A DNA stretch of 6,242 nucleotides, from contig SBBH01000203.1 of the NCBI GenBank assembly GCA_005239795.1, positions 1-6,242 of the forward strand, in the 5' to 3' direction. The notes below the pieces were generated by a model that ran no database searches, was not told the DNA's origin, and saw only the letters and a program-made list of their open reading frames with translations. The DNA comes from Planctomycetales bacterium (GTDB lineage Bacteria > Planctomycetota > SBBH01). Shown one piece after another: positions 6,087-6,242 of the stretch. A program made the position numbers and the translations under genes. Positions within the stretch are counted from its first letter, which is position 1, and each line of letters opens with the position of its first letter.

Positions 6087-6127
6087 ATCCTTTTGGTTGG
6101 TGTTTGGAATTTGGTGTTTGGTGTTTC
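6074..6127 (-). repeat. 7-bp units in opposite orientation before the lipase-like gene (right arm)
   Basis: Four abutting heptamers start at 6100, 6107, 6114 and 6121 (GTGTTTG twice, plus GAATTTG and GTGTTTC). On the - strand they read CAAACAC, CAAATTC and GAAACAC, the same CAAnnnC pattern as the left arm. Two further units, GTCATTG and GCGTTTA at 6074-6087, are two bases out of phase with them. The array ends one base before the ATG at 6129. Confidence 0.7.
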
Positions 6128-6128
6128 T

Positions 6129-6242
6129 ATGACCCCACCTCTCCGTTCCCCCATCCTCCTCGCCCACGGCCTCCTGGGGTTCGTCACGGCCGCGGCGAGC
6201 CGGAGCGCTGCGGCCCCCTACTTCCGCAAGATCCCCCAACAT
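6129..6242 (+). CDS. Alpha/beta-hydrolase, triacylglycerol lipase-like, N-terminal fragment
   Basis: Only 38 codons are present; the gene runs off the end of the window. The segment PILLAHGLLGF matches the first beta strand and the oxyanion-hole HG motif of bacterial lipases (compare PIVLAHGMLGF in Pseudomonas-type lipases). It is followed after a gap by PYFRKIPQH, which sits where those enzymes have a YF-x-(G/K)-(I/V)-P segment. The catalytic Ser, Asp and His would all be downstream, so activity cannot be judged. ATG 6129 is the first ATG in frame and starts close to the HG strand, but it has no Shine-Dalgarno sequence because the repeat array fills the upstream region. The frame stays open upstream through the array; a GTG at 6060 would add a 23-residue hydrophobic leader. 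Ester or lipid substrate is inferred from the motif only. Confidence 0.72.
   Translation, partial: MTPPLRSPILLAHGLLGFVTAAASRSAAAPYFRKIPQH

Noticed and set aside
6026..6127. CRISPR-like array
   Set aside because: Units are 7 bp with no spacers and are degenerate; CRISPR repeats are longer and separated by unique spacers.
5337..6128. tRNA or other small RNA gene in the spacers
   Set aside because: I saw no cloverleaf, no GGTTCRA-type T-loop in proper context and no conserved small-RNA core in either spacer.

Overview
The window is GC-rich, almost fully coding, and every convincing gene is on the + strand. It looks like a bacterial chromosome fragment. The gene families do not fix the lineage. 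High GC, a split coenzyme-B12 mutase and short tandem heptamers in the spacers remind me of uncultivated deep-branching bacteria known from metagenomes, but that impression is weak and based on memory.

Positions 1-5336 hold four genes with no spacer between them. First comes the 3' end of a GldG-type ABC-transporter auxiliary protein, then a membrane-anchored DUF4340 protein. These two are a recognised pair: extracytoplasmic partners of an ABC transporter of the gliding/Gld type, whose ATPase and permease should lie upstream of the window. They are followed by the large (catalytic) subunit of a methylmalonyl-CoA mutase and by an NAD(P)-dependent glutamate dehydrogenase. The junctions are ATGA, GTGA and TAATG overlaps, which points to one transcript with translational coupling. 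The two enzymes make chemical sense together: glutamate dehydrogenase links glutamate to 2-oxoglutarate, and the mutase interconverts succinyl-CoA and (R)-methylmalonyl-CoA, so both sit at the succinyl-CoA end of amino-acid and propionate metabolism. The mutase lacks its B12-binding domain, and no small subunit is encoded in the window.

Positions 5337-6128 hold a YkgJ-family cysteine-cluster protein, with a non-coding stretch on each side. The stretch before it starts with five tandem 7-bp units and continues into a segment rich in competing inverted repeats, some of which overlap the annotated 5' end of ykgJ. The stretch after it is a 102-bp cassette of 7-bp units in two opposed arms. One arm overwrites the 3' end of ykgJ; the other ends one base before the next start codon.

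Positions 6129-6242 hold the first 38 codons of an alpha/beta-hydrolase that resembles triacylglycerol lipases.

I saw no RNA gene, insertion sequence, CRISPR array or origin. I did not find a complete new biological system. The least explained parts are the heptamer arrays placed at gene ends and the alternative-pairing region in front of ykgJ.
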